This document shows positions 35,403-42,957 of a stretch of DNA of 64,000 nucleotides, one piece after another. The notes beneath the pieces are model-generated. The model saw only the letters and a program-made list of their open reading frames with translations. It did not search any database and was not told the DNA's origin. Both the position numbers and the translations under genes were made by a program. Where the stretch lies: the NCBI GenBank assembly GCA_017559905.1, contig JAFYQF010000002.1, forward strand, positions 62,001 through 126,000, in the 5' to 3' direction. Position 1 is the stretch's first letter, and each line of letters begins with the position of its first letter. The DNA is from a bacterium. GTDB taxonomy: Bacteria > Cyanobacteriota > Vampirovibrionia > Gastranaerophilales > Gastranaerophilaceae.

Positions 35403-36404
35403 ATGAAAGTAAATTCAAAATTTAATATAAATAATAATCTACATCATAATATTAAACCGCAGACGTTCACAGGTAAAACTTTAAAGGATTTAAAAACACT
35501 AAAAAAGAATACTAACGCACTAAAGGATATAGTTTCTATACAAAATTTAGGACTTAATAGCATTAAAAATGTTCATTCAGGCGAATATGGAACAATTTGC
35601 AAAGGTTCAATTCCTTTAAGAAATTTCAATGACTACATAAACGAAGAACAATTGTTTAATCTTTATAAAAAAGGGATATCAACTAATAGAAATGGGTATG
35701 CAAATTCATTTTTAAAAACATCTGCAGATAATCCAATTTCAACATCCTACGTTCACGACTGCTCTGTTATGTACCTTCACAACAAAGACACTAACACCCA
35801 TATGCTTTACCATACACTGTGGAATACGCAAAAGAAATATTTTAAATTTCTTATTGAAAACTTCATGCCAGAAGGTGTTACAAACGCTGGACTTGCACCT
35901 GGTTGTAAATATTGGACACTCAAACACGAATGGACTTTACAGGATATGTTCAAAGCAATAAAAGAAGTAAACAAAGACACTATAATAAATGTTTATCATA
36001 ACAACAGCCCTTATCCAGAAATAGTTGGGCACAAAGGTAAACTCTTTGAAATTCCAAACAGAGAAGTTCTTGCTCAAAAATGTATTGAGCCAAGAGATTA
36101 TGGACAAGCCAGCTTTAGTATTTCTGATATACAAGAAATCCACACAATCGATAGAATCGAACAAGACTGGACTACAAAAGACGATTTAACAGAACTCAAA
36201 AATGAATTTATTCAATCAGATTATGACATAGAGATAAAGAAAGTCTTATCCAACTTAATAGACAGATACGTTGAAGCTCTTGAGAAAATCGAACACTGCA
36301 AAACAAAAGCCGACTTAATTAATCTAAAAATAACTCAAGGAATTGATTTCGTTAAACAATTTTATGACAAAATTAACGAAAGACTAACAAAACTATTTAT
36401 CTAA
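35403..36404 (+). CDS. Unknown protein with CheD/CNF-like Cys-His pattern
   Basis: I know no family for this 333-residue product. Its N terminus carries 'KPQTFTGKTL', the F-x-G motif seen in other unknowns here. Around residue 120, 'STSYVHDCSVMYLHNKDT' followed by 'HMLYHTL' places Cys120 and His137 17 residues apart, the spacing and strand pattern of CheD and related glutamine deamidases. The C-terminal 90 residues are helical. This resemblance is a hypothesis from pattern alone. No ribosome site precedes the ATG. The gene ends in a 4-base overlap with converging coaX. Confidence 0.6.
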   Translation: MKVNSKFNINNNLHHNIKPQTFTGKTLKDLKTLKKNTNALKDIVSIQNLGLNSIKNVHSGEYGTICKGSIPLRNFNDYINEEQLFNLYKKGISTNRNGYANSFLKTSADNPISTSYVHDCSVMYLHNKDTNTHMLYHTLWNTQKKYFKFLIENFMPEGVTNAGLAPGCKYWTLKHEWTLQDMFKAIKEVNKDTIINVYHNNSPYPEIVGHKGKLFEIPNREVLAQKCIEPRDYGQASFSISDIQEIHTIDRIEQDWTTKDDLTELKNEFIQSDYDIEIKKVLSNLIDRYVEALEKIEHCKTKADLINLKITQGIDFVKQFYDKINERLTKLFI

Positions 36405-37168
36405 ACTTCAACTGGCAATCTATTTAACTGATACAGATATCTCAAACCCTCAAGCGTCAAAGTTGGATTTATAAAATCGAAAGGTCTTTTCATATAAGTT
36501 GCAATCAATGAAGAATATCCACCAGTTGCAACGATAGTAGCTTTTTCACCCAATTCAGCTTCACACTGTTCAACCAAACCATCGATCATACAAGCCGCAC
36601 CCCTGATTACACCCGACAAAATCGCATCAATTGTGTTATCACCTATTGCTTTTTCAGAAACAGCAACATCTATTCTTGGCAACTTTGAAGTGAATGTATT
36701 TAGAGATTTCAACTGAAGATTAAGACCTGGAGCAATTACACCGCCAATAAATTCCCCATTTGAATTAACTATATCAAAAGAAGTTGCAGTTCCAAAATCA
36801 ATCACTATCACAGGCTTTTTGTACAAAACATAAGCACCAGCAGCATTTGCAATTCTATCAGCACCTGCTTCTTTAGGATTTTTCAACTTTATTTGAATAC
36901 CAGTATTAATTTCAGTATTCAAAAACAAAGGCTCTATTTTAAAAACATTCCTTACAGCATTTTGGAATTTCTTATTCAACTCCTCAACTACTGAAGAAAT
37001 AATACAGCCATCAATCGCAAATTGCTTAAATAAAGATTTTAAAAGGACTTCGTATTCTTCTAAAGGTAAGTCCTTGTCCGAAGCTAATCTAAACTCCTCT
37101 ACCAATGCATCATCCTCAAACAAACCCAATGTAATACTGGTATTTCCTATATCGGCTGTTAACAACAT
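36401..37168 (-). CDS. coaX: Type III pantothenate kinase
   Basis: CoaX phosphorylates pantothenate, the first step to CoA. The 255-residue product has the phosphate-binding 'TADIGNTSITLGLF' at the start, 'GADRIANAAGAY', 'IDFGTATSFD', 'GGVIAPGLNL' and 'ATGGYSSLI'. Its ribosome site AAAGGA is within a hairpin that also ends the upstream transcript. It uses pantothenate; panD is also in the window. Confidence 0.96.
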   Translation of the reverse strand: MLLTADIGNTSITLGLFEDDALVEEFRLASDKDLPLEEYEVLLKSLFKQFAIDGCIISSVVEELNKKFQNAVRNVFKIEPLFLNTEINTGIQIKLKNPKEAGADRIANAAGAYVLYKKPVIVIDFGTATSFDIVNSNGEFIGGVIAPGLNLQLKSLNTFTSKLPRIDVAVSEKAIGDNTIDAILSGVIRGAACMIDGLVEQCEAELGEKATIVATGGYSSLIATYMKRPFDFINPTLTLEGLRYLYQLNRLPVEV

Positions 37169-37170
37169 AA

Positions 37171-37200
37171 AAAATAGTCCTTTCTTTCAAGGACTATTTT
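37171..37200 (-). terminator. Hairpin between the small gene at 37232 and coaX, overlapping the coaX ribosome site
   Basis: On the minus strand AAAATAGTCCTT (37200-37189) pairs with AAGGACTATTTT (37182-37171) and a T run follows directly before the coaX ATG. The AAGGA of coaX lies in the stem, so formation both ends transcription and hides the ribosome site. Confidence 0.6.
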
Positions 37201-37231
37201 ATACCAAAGATATTAATATGCAAAATTTCGA

Positions 37232-37450
37232 TTAAGCTTGTACACCCCCTGTGGTTGTTTGATTACCATCGGGATGACCTAGCAAATTACCGATACCACC
37301 TGCTGGCATAAATGCTACTTGTGCATATGGTACGTGAATTGAATTCATTTTCTTTTTGAAATCATCATTCTGTCCTATCACAGGTGTATTATAATTTTCA
37401 TATGAGCAATTAACTCTTTTGTTTCCATCAATACGCATGTTATCCGACAT
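37232..37450 (-). CDS. Small unknown protein
   Basis: The 72-residue product starts at the ATG at 37450, 8 bases after GAGGAG. It is polar at the N terminus with a Gly/Pro-rich middle 'FMPAGGIGNLLGHPDG' and a Thr/Gly tail. No family is recognised. It may be cotranscribed with coaX across an attenuating hairpin. Confidence 0.6.
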   Translation of the reverse strand: MSDNMRIDGNKRVNCSYENYNTPVIGQNDDFKKKMNSIHVPYAQVAFMPAGGIGNLLGHPDGNQTTTGGVQA

Positions 37451-37593
37451 AACAATACTCCTCAATATTCTCTAAGACCACTATATATTTCTTATACATA
37501 TATAAAGTATATTATTCCAATATAATTGCTTGATTTATCATGAATAGTTACATTTCTTTACAAACCCACTCTATGTAGCAATATCAGGGTTTG

Positions 37594-37622
37594 TTGACAA
37601 ATAAACTTGGCTAAAATATAAT
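37594..37622 (+). promoter_or_regulatory. Consensus promoter of hisS, leaderless
   Basis: TTGACA (37594-37599), a 17-base spacer and TATAAT (37617-37622) match the sigma-70 consensus perfectly. The ATG begins 7 bases after the -10 box (6 between), where transcription is expected to start, and no ribosome site is present. Confidence 0.88.
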
Positions 37623-37628
37623 CACTTT

Positions 37629-38873
37629 ATGGCTAAAATTATTAATGTTGTAAAAGGAACAAAAGACATACTTCCACAAGATGCACCGATGTGGCACTTG
37701 TTAGAGAAGAATGCACTAGATATATTCACAAAATATGGATATAAAGAGATTAGAACACCTATTTTTGAGGTAACAGAACTATTTGCAAGAGGGGTTGGCG
37801 ACACAACCGACATCGTAAACAAAGAGATGTACACTTTTGAAAAAAGTGACCGTTCACTCACTTTACGTCCAGAAAACACTGCGGGCGTAGTTCGTTCATA
37901 TATTGAAAACAGCATGAGCCGACTATCTGCACCGGTTAAACTTTGGTACAAAGGTCCAATGTTCCGCTACGAAAGACCTCAAGCAGGACGTCAAAGACAA
38001 TTCCACCAAGTTGGAGTTGAAATGTTTGGTGTAAAAGATGCAACAGCAGACGCTGAAGTTATACTTTTAGCCGTAAACTACTTAAAATCATTAGGACTAA
38101 ACGATTTAGAAGTTGAGATAAACTCACTTGGATGTCCTGAATGCAGAGAAGTTTACAAAAACAAGATAAAAGAAGTTTTAAAACCTGAATTTGACAATCT
38201 TTGCGAAGATTGCCAAAACAGGTACGAAAAAAATCCATTAAGACTTTTAGATTGCAAAGTTGACAGTTGCAAGGAAATTTTTGAAAAACCTGAAATAAAA
38301 GCAGTAATCAAATCTGACTTTATATGTGAGTCTTGCGCTGGCCACTACTCTAAACTAAAATCTTACCTTGATGAACTAGATGTAAAATACATTGAAAACA
38401 AGCTTTTAGTAAGAGGTTTGGACTATTATAACCGTACAGTATTTGAAATCAAATCAAACAATCTTGGCTCACAAAACGCAGTTTGCGGTGGTGGAAGATA
38501 TGACAGTTTAGTCAAAAACCTTGGTGGAGAAGACACACCAGCTATTGGTTGGGCAATGGGAATGGAAAGACTAATCTCATTAATCCCTACAATAGAGCCT
38601 AAAAAGCTTGACGGATACATAGTTTCAAACTCTCCAGCAGACGCGTTTAAATTAGCTTCAGAACTTCGTGACGCAGGCTTGGTAGTTGAGTTCGACTTGC
38701 AGAACAAAAAGTTCACCAAACAGCTAGAAAAGGCTTCTAAAGTAGCAAATTACGCCTTTATACTTGGCGAAGACGAAGTTAAAAACAATATGGTTTCTGT
38801 AAAAAATCTGTCTACATCAACACAAAAACAATTAGACAGAAAACAACTTTGGAGTGAATATAAAAATGTCTAA
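37629..38873 (+). CDS. hisS: Histidyl-tRNA synthetase
   Basis: HisS charges tRNA-His. The 414-residue class II synthetase has 'GTKDILPQDAPMW', motif 2 'YRYERPQAGRQRQFHQ', 'LVRGLDYYNRTVFE', 'GGGRYDSLV' and motif 3 'GWAMGMERLI', followed by the anticodon-binding domain. The translation start lies on the predicted transcription start. Its stop overlaps the ATG of the next gene. Confidence 0.97.
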   Translation: MAKIINVVKGTKDILPQDAPMWHLLEKNALDIFTKYGYKEIRTPIFEVTELFARGVGDTTDIVNKEMYTFEKSDRSLTLRPENTAGVVRSYIENSMSRLSAPVKLWYKGPMFRYERPQAGRQRQFHQVGVEMFGVKDATADAEVILLAVNYLKSLGLNDLEVEINSLGCPECREVYKNKIKEVLKPEFDNLCEDCQNRYEKNPLRLLDCKVDSCKEIFEKPEIKAVIKSDFICESCAGHYSKLKSYLDELDVKYIENKLLVRGLDYYNRTVFEIKSNNLGSQNAVCGGGRYDSLVKNLGGEDTPAIGWAMGMERLISLIPTIEPKKLDGYIVSNSPADAFKLASELRDAGLVVEFDLQNKKFTKQLEKASKVANYAFILGEDEVKNNMVSVKNLSTSTQKQLDRKQLWSEYKNV

Positions 38874-39213
38874 AAAACTTGAAGAAGTTATTAAAAAGTT
38901 ATCGAATGTATTAAGTAAGACATTTGATGACTACAGAGGTTTGTACGTATTTGGAGTACACGCAGACGGCGAAGACCACAAAGATGAAGACATCGAAATC
39001 GTCGGGATTTTTGGCACAGTTGACAAATCAAAACTGGAAGACATTTGGCCGATTATAGGCAAAGTTGAAGCTGAAACTGACACTTTTATCGAATTATACC
39101 CTCACACAACCAAAAGCCTAAAAGAAGACGACGTAATAGGGGACGAAGTTTTGGAAGAAGGCATATTTTATAATGCGTTAGGAATTAGACAAGACAACGG
39201 TTTAGAGGGTTAA
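38866..39213 (+). CDS. Unknown protein, possibly degenerate nucleotidyltransferase fold
   Basis: The 115-residue product starts at the ATG at 38866, 9 bases after GGAGTG and overlapping the hisS stop. 'YVFGVHADGEDHKDEDIEIVG' recalls the minimal nucleotidyltransferase pattern (GS-x-A-x-G.. DxD), but the Gly-Ser is replaced by Gly-Val, so activity is doubtful. The acidic C terminus is unassigned. Translational coupling to hisS is likely. Confidence 0.55.
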   Translation: MSKKLEEVIKKLSNVLSKTFDDYRGLYVFGVHADGEDHKDEDIEIVGIFGTVDKSKLEDIWPIIGKVEAETDTFIELYPHTTKSLKEDDVIGDEVLEEGIFYNALGIRQDNGLEG

Positions 39214-39299
39214 AAACCGTTTACAATCTATTGATTTATTCAAAAAATATGATATATTAAAGATATTCGAAAAATGGTAACCACAGATAGGGGAAATTT

Positions 39300-39491
39300 A
39301 TGGACAAAATCACTATTCGTTCTGACAGAGACACAGACTACACTTTCCAATACAAAGGGGAAGACGTAACACTAAAAGCAAGAAGTATTATCAGCATTGC
39401 AGACGGTCTTAACCACGTTGTATTACCGACTTGCGCAATGAAGATTGCAAACAACTTAATTATCATCAAAAACGACGTAAAAAAAGATTAA
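39300..39491 (+). CDS. Small unknown protein
   Basis: The 63-residue product is probably a small beta barrel or strand-rich protein: alternating charged and hydrophobic residues, no membrane segment, a single Cys in 'LPTCAMK'. AGGGG precedes the ATG. It ends before a terminator. No family is recognised. Confidence 0.65.
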   Translation: MDKITIRSDRDTDYTFQYKGEDVTLKARSIISIADGLNHVVLPTCAMKIANNLIIIKNDVKKD

Positions 39492-39518
39492 CAACACATA
39501 ACAAATGATAAAAAAATG

Positions 39519-39555
39519 GCAAACCTAGATTATGCAACAAGGTTTGCTATTTTTT
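39519..39555 (+). terminator. Terminator after the gene at 39300
   Basis: GCAAACCT (39519-39526) pairs with AGGTTTGC (39540-39547) and TATTTTTT follows. It overlaps the end of the converging TPR gene. Confidence 0.85.
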
Positions 39556-41059
39556 GTGAAATTTTTTGAGCCAATTCTTGATTATCAGCATTAATTGCTT
39601 GGATCTTAGCTTTTTCTAAAAGCCCTTTAGCCTTGTTATTGCATCCGTAATCAATCATAATTTCAGCAGCATCCATATAATTTTGGGCAGCTTTAAGAGG
39701 TGATTTAGCATCAGAATAATGTTGAACAGCTTTTGAATAAGATCTCAAAGCTTCTTGAGGTTCGCCAAATCTATCATAAGCTTTTGCAAGAGTAGAAGAA
39801 ACAAATCCTTTAACTTTTGCGTTATCAGTTTCAGCAGCCAATTCATCAGCCACAGTTAGATAATCAAGCGCATCGTTCTCATACATATCAGTATAAATTT
39901 TGCCCATTTTAGCTAAAGATGTTGATTGAGCCGCAAGATTTTCACCTTCACCGCCATAAGCTACAGAGCTATAATAATGGTCAAGAGCTGGTTTAACTTG
40001 ATTAGCGTCATCGTAAATTTGTGCCATTGAATAGTGAGCTTTTGTTTTTACATTGTAGTCAGTAGTTTGATTAATTGATTGATTGTAACTTTTCAACGCT
40101 TGAGGAAGATAGTCATAATCATCATAGATTTTACCGACTTCAAAATATATTTTAGCGCCAGTTTCTGTGTCACCAACTTCGTTTGCTCTAACTAAAGCCT
40201 TTTGGAAAGTCTTTATAGCCTTTTGAGGTTCGTGAGCGTACGCAAGTTTTTTAGACTGCAAGAAAAGAGATTTCAATTCTTTATCTTGAGGAATATAAAC
40301 TTTAGTTTTAGCCTCGTCCTCTTGAACTGGGTTTACAACAGAACTTTTAACTTCTACTTCAGTATAGACAGGTTTTTCTGCAACGACTTGTGATTTTGGT
40401 TGTTGATCTGTAGAACCTTCTGGGAACTTAACCAAGAATTGTGGATTTACATCACCTTCATTATATTTAAAATCGATATCTTGTAAGAATAAAGCGCCAA
40501 CCCAATTTTCAACAACTTTTGAATCTTTGTTTAAAGTTGCAGAAATATACTTGTCCAAAAGTTTTGATGCATTCATTAAATCAGCTTTTACAAGAGCGAT
40601 ATCAGGGTTTTCTTTAGAAACTTGCGCCTTGATAATGCCAATGCGGTTGTCGATTTCAGCGCTTAATTCAGCGGGAGTACCGATAGCCACTGCAGTATTT
40701 TTAAAATCTTTTAAGATTTGAGCGATATTAATACTTGTAGAGCGAGGAGTAGTCATATTAGAAACTGTTTGAGGTCTTTGAACAGTTTCAGCACCTGCAT
40801 TCTGAACATATTGCCCGTAAAGATGTTGCGCACGTTGAGATTGAGTAGGAGTGATATTGTTGTGAGAAGTTACGTACTGATTTTTAGCTTCTTCAACATA
40901 TTGAAGTCCCTTGCTACGAGCTTGGGAATTAGCACGTTCTTCTTGTTCAGCTTGGGTAGCTTTTTTAGCGGCGTCATCGTCTTGTTTTTTGCGAACAAGG
41001 TTTTTGCCGTCACGCATTACATATGGACTTTGGTATAAGCTGTTTAAATTCAACCCCAT
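39530..41059 (-). CDS. TPR protein of a Gastranaerophilales type
   Basis: The product of about 509 residues starts 'MGLNLNSLYQSPYVMRDGKN', then a Gln/Asn-rich low-complexity stretch (20-110), a helical segment, a Val/Glu/Lys linker and at least six TPR repeats in the C-terminal half ('ALKSYNQSINQTTDYNVKTKAH', 'ALRSYSKAVQHYSDA'). The frame also allows a GTG 7 codons upstream; neither start has a clear ribosome site. It is probably a cytoplasmic scaffold. Function unknown. Confidence 0.78.
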   Translation of the reverse strand: MGLNLNSLYQSPYVMRDGKNLVRKKQDDDAAKKATQAEQEERANSQARSKGLQYVEEAKNQYVTSHNNITPTQSQRAQHLYGQYVQNAGAETVQRPQTVSNMTTPRSTSINIAQILKDFKNTAVAIGTPAELSAEIDNRIGIIKAQVSKENPDIALVKADLMNASKLLDKYISATLNKDSKVVENWVGALFLQDIDFKYNEGDVNPQFLVKFPEGSTDQQPKSQVVAEKPVYTEVEVKSSVVNPVQEDEAKTKVYIPQDKELKSLFLQSKKLAYAHEPQKAIKTFQKALVRANEVGDTETGAKIYFEVGKIYDDYDYLPQALKSYNQSINQTTDYNVKTKAHYSMAQIYDDANQVKPALDHYYSSVAYGGEGENLAAQSTSLAKMGKIYTDMYENDALDYLTVADELAAETDNAKVKGFVSSTLAKAYDRFGEPQEALRSYSKAVQHYSDAKSPLKAAQNYMDAAEIMIDYGCNNKAKGLLEKAKIQAINADNQELAQKISQKIANLVA

Positions 41060-41134
41060 ACTGGTTTTACAATACCTCACTAATCTACTTTTTGCGTCAA
41101 TTTATAACGCTACTTACTTACTATAACCTGACTT

Positions 41135-41170
41135 GAAGATATTGTTATCATACTTTCGTATGATATCTTC
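41135..41170. repeat. Long imperfect inverted repeat
   Basis: GAAGAT and ATCATAC on the left (41135-41140 and 41147-41153) pair with GTATGAT and ATCTTC on the right (41158-41170), leaving a 6-base bulge. It opens the repeat-rich, gene-poor stretch between the TPR gene and rqcP. Confidence 0.5.
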
Positions 41171-41242
41171 AGAAAATATTTAAGGATTATTTTTGTAAAA
41201 TCAAGTATTGCATGAATTTGTTATCATTCTAATACCATTTTT

Positions 41243-41411
41243 GTCATTCTGATGAGCGCAAGCGAAGAAGAATCTCTGATTACGTCATTCTGAAGCACAA
41301 AGTGCTGAAGAATCCCCGTTTCGTCATTCTGAAACTCGTCAGAGTTGAAGAATCCTTTTTTTGAGATCCTTCACTTCGTTCAGGATAACAGAGAAAAGAT
41401 TCAGGATGGCA
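41243..41411. repeat. Cluster of 'cattctga...gaagaatc' hairpin repeats
   Basis: Three direct copies begin with GTCATTCTGA and end with GAAGAATC (41243-41276, 41284-41316, 41323-41356), about 40 bases apart. Between the constant ends each has a different but self-complementary core (for example AGCAC/GTGCT, AACTC/GAGTT). An inverted copy lies at 41363-41390 (GATCCTTCACTTCGTTCAGGA) and a partial inverted one at 41396-41411. Repeats of this look occur widely in genomes as non-coding interspersed hairpins. The stretch 41060-41440 holds no gene that I can support. Confidence 0.8.
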
Positions 41412-41450
41412 AATGTTGTAAAATTCTTTTTATACGAAACGGCGGGATTT

Positions 41451-41710
41451 TTAATCCCGCCGTCCTGCTTTATTTACTGTAACTTGTTTTGTAAACCAGC
41501 TACATTTATATCCAGGTTTTGGTACTGCCATCAATACATATTGACCGTTTACTTTTCCGCCACCTGCACCTACCAATGTTTGCAAACCTTACGCCGTCTT
41601 GGAAGTTATTGATTGGCAAATACCATTCAACACCCTCGTTTGTTACGGCGTTCACTTGACCCGCTGTACAGTTTGGTTCTGTGCCTGGTTTTATATTTAA
41701 ATTTCTATAT
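41451..41710 (-). pseudogene. Decayed gene fragment
   Basis: On the minus strand about 85 residues can be read in two frames: first 'NLNIKPGTEPNCTAGQVN' and 'EWYLPINNFQDGV', then after a shift near 41580-41595 'LVGAGGGKVNGQYVLMAVPK' and 'GYKCSWFTKQV', ending at a TAA at 41453-41451. There is no start codon upstream. The sequence looks protein-like in both parts, so it is a remnant with lost 5' end. The family is not known; a secreted or pilin-like C terminus is possible. A GC-rich palindrome at 41440-41462 covers its end. Confidence 0.5.
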
Positions 41711-41747
41711 TATAACTCACCTTTTGGCAATCCGCGAGGGTGGAATT

Positions 41748-41990
41748 TTATAAAACTTCATATAACGTTGAAGACTCTTGAACACTGACATTGTTCAACG
41801 GGATGCGCAAAACTCTAACTACAACCTCTCTATTTGCATATTCTATTTTTATAATATCGCCTTCTTTTAGTTGTTTTGCTGGCTTTGCAGGGTTATCATT
41901 CACAAACACTCGCCCCATCTCTGAAACTTCGTTTGCTACCGTTCTTCTCTTTATTAATCTTGAAACTTTTAAAAACTTGTCTAATCGCAT
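41748..41990 (-). CDS. rqcP: S4-domain RNA-binding protein, RqcP (YabO/Hsp15 family)
   Basis: RqcP binds stalled 50S subunits with RqcH and helps add C-terminal alanine tails in ribosome-associated quality control. The 80-residue product is almost entirely an S4 domain: 'MRLDKFLKVSRLIKRRTVANEV', 'GRVFVNDNPAKPAKQLKEGD'. Length and start match the family. It lies next to the decayed region. Confidence 0.85.
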   Translation of the reverse strand: MRLDKFLKVSRLIKRRTVANEVSEMGRVFVNDNPAKPAKQLKEGDIIKIEYANREVVVRVLRIPLNNVSVQESSTLYEVL

Positions 41991-42075
41991 ATATTCCTCT
42001 TTTTAACATTTAGTCTATCACAGAAATTTGTTTATGTTATAATCGTTTTTGAGGGAAATGGAGTATTTATTTATA

Positions 42076-42882
42076 ATGAAAAGATTATTTATTAATTTGT
42101 TTGCTATTTTGACACTTTTGACAAGCCCAGCGCTTGCTAAAGATATTAAATTCGTTCAAGTGACAGACGTTCACTATGCTTTAAATAACGATTTTTCTCA
42201 AGAAGTTTTGGAAAAAGCTGTTAATGATATTAACAAAATCGACGACGTTTCTTTCGTTATCTTTACTGGCGACAACATTAACCGCCCTAAACAAAAAGAT
42301 TTAGTTAGCTTTGTTAAAACTATAAACAAGCTAAATGCACCTTATTACATTGCTTTTGGCGACCACGACGTCTACAAAGCTGGAGGACTTTCTAAAGAAA
42401 ATTACATCAAAACTATTAAAACTTATAATTGGTTCTACAAGCCTTCTCAACCAAATTACGTTATCAAAAAGAAAGGCTTCGTTTTTATTGTGCTTGACGG
42501 AGCTAAAGAAATAATACCAGGTGCTATCGGTTATTATAAAGACAATACAATATCTTGGCTTGATAAACAACTTACTAGATACGAAAAACGCCCTGTAATT
42601 ATTCTACAGCATTTCCCGCTTTTACCACCAAAAGAACTTAATTCGCACAAAGTTTACCAGCCTGAAAAGTATTTTGAAGTGCTAAATAAACATAAAAATG
42701 TCATTGCTATAGTTTCTGGTCACTACCACTTGAATGGAGAAAAAATGCAGAATGGAATTTATCATATTTCAACTCCTGCACTTTTAAAACCACCTTATAG
42801 CTACAAAATTATTGACATTGTAACTACTAAAGAATTCTCTCCTATGATTTATACTGAATTGCGACCTGTTGACGTAAAATAA
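42076..42882 (+). CDS. Exported calcineurin-like metallophosphoesterase
   Basis: The product of about 268 residues has a signal peptide (about 1-21, ending 'SPALA') and then the metal-binding motifs of the family in order: 'TDVHY' (DxH), 'FTGDNIN' (GDx), 'FGDHDVY' (in place of GNHD), 'LQHFPLLP' and 'SGHYH' (GHxH). It would act outside the cytoplasm on phosphoesters of unknown nature. The ATG at 42076 gives a proper signal peptide; an ATG at 42058 in the same frame has poorer spacing to GAGGG. TATAAT at 42038-42043 suggests its own promoter. Confidence 0.85.
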   Translation: MKRLFINLFAILTLLTSPALAKDIKFVQVTDVHYALNNDFSQEVLEKAVNDINKIDDVSFVIFTGDNINRPKQKDLVSFVKTINKLNAPYYIAFGDHDVYKAGGLSKENYIKTIKTYNWFYKPSQPNYVIKKKGFVFIVLDGAKEIIPGAIGYYKDNTISWLDKQLTRYEKRPVIILQHFPLLPPKELNSHKVYQPEKYFEVLNKHKNVIAIVSGHYHLNGEKMQNGIYHISTPALLKPPYSYKIIDIVTTKEFSPMIYTELRPVDVK

Positions 42883-42890
42883 TTCTATGG

Positions 42891-42919
42891 TTGCATTTTT
42901 CAAGGAAGGATATTATAAT
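42891..42919 (+). promoter_or_regulatory. Promoter of the CorC-like gene
   Basis: TTGCAT (42891-42896), a 17-base spacer and TATAAT (42914-42919) precede the ATG at 42958, giving a leader of about 32 bases with AAAGGA. Confidence 0.55.
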
Positions 42920-42957
42920 CAACTTATTATTAGTTATATGAAAAGTAAAGGAATAAA

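Noticed and set aside
41243-41411. CRISPR array
   Set aside because: Copies are degenerate, change orientation and have self-complementary cores instead of unique spacers; no cas genes are near.
41361-41612. ORF of 83 codons on the plus strand in the repeat region
   Set aside because: It runs through inverted hairpin repeats and opposite to the pseudogene fragment, with no ribosome site or family signal.
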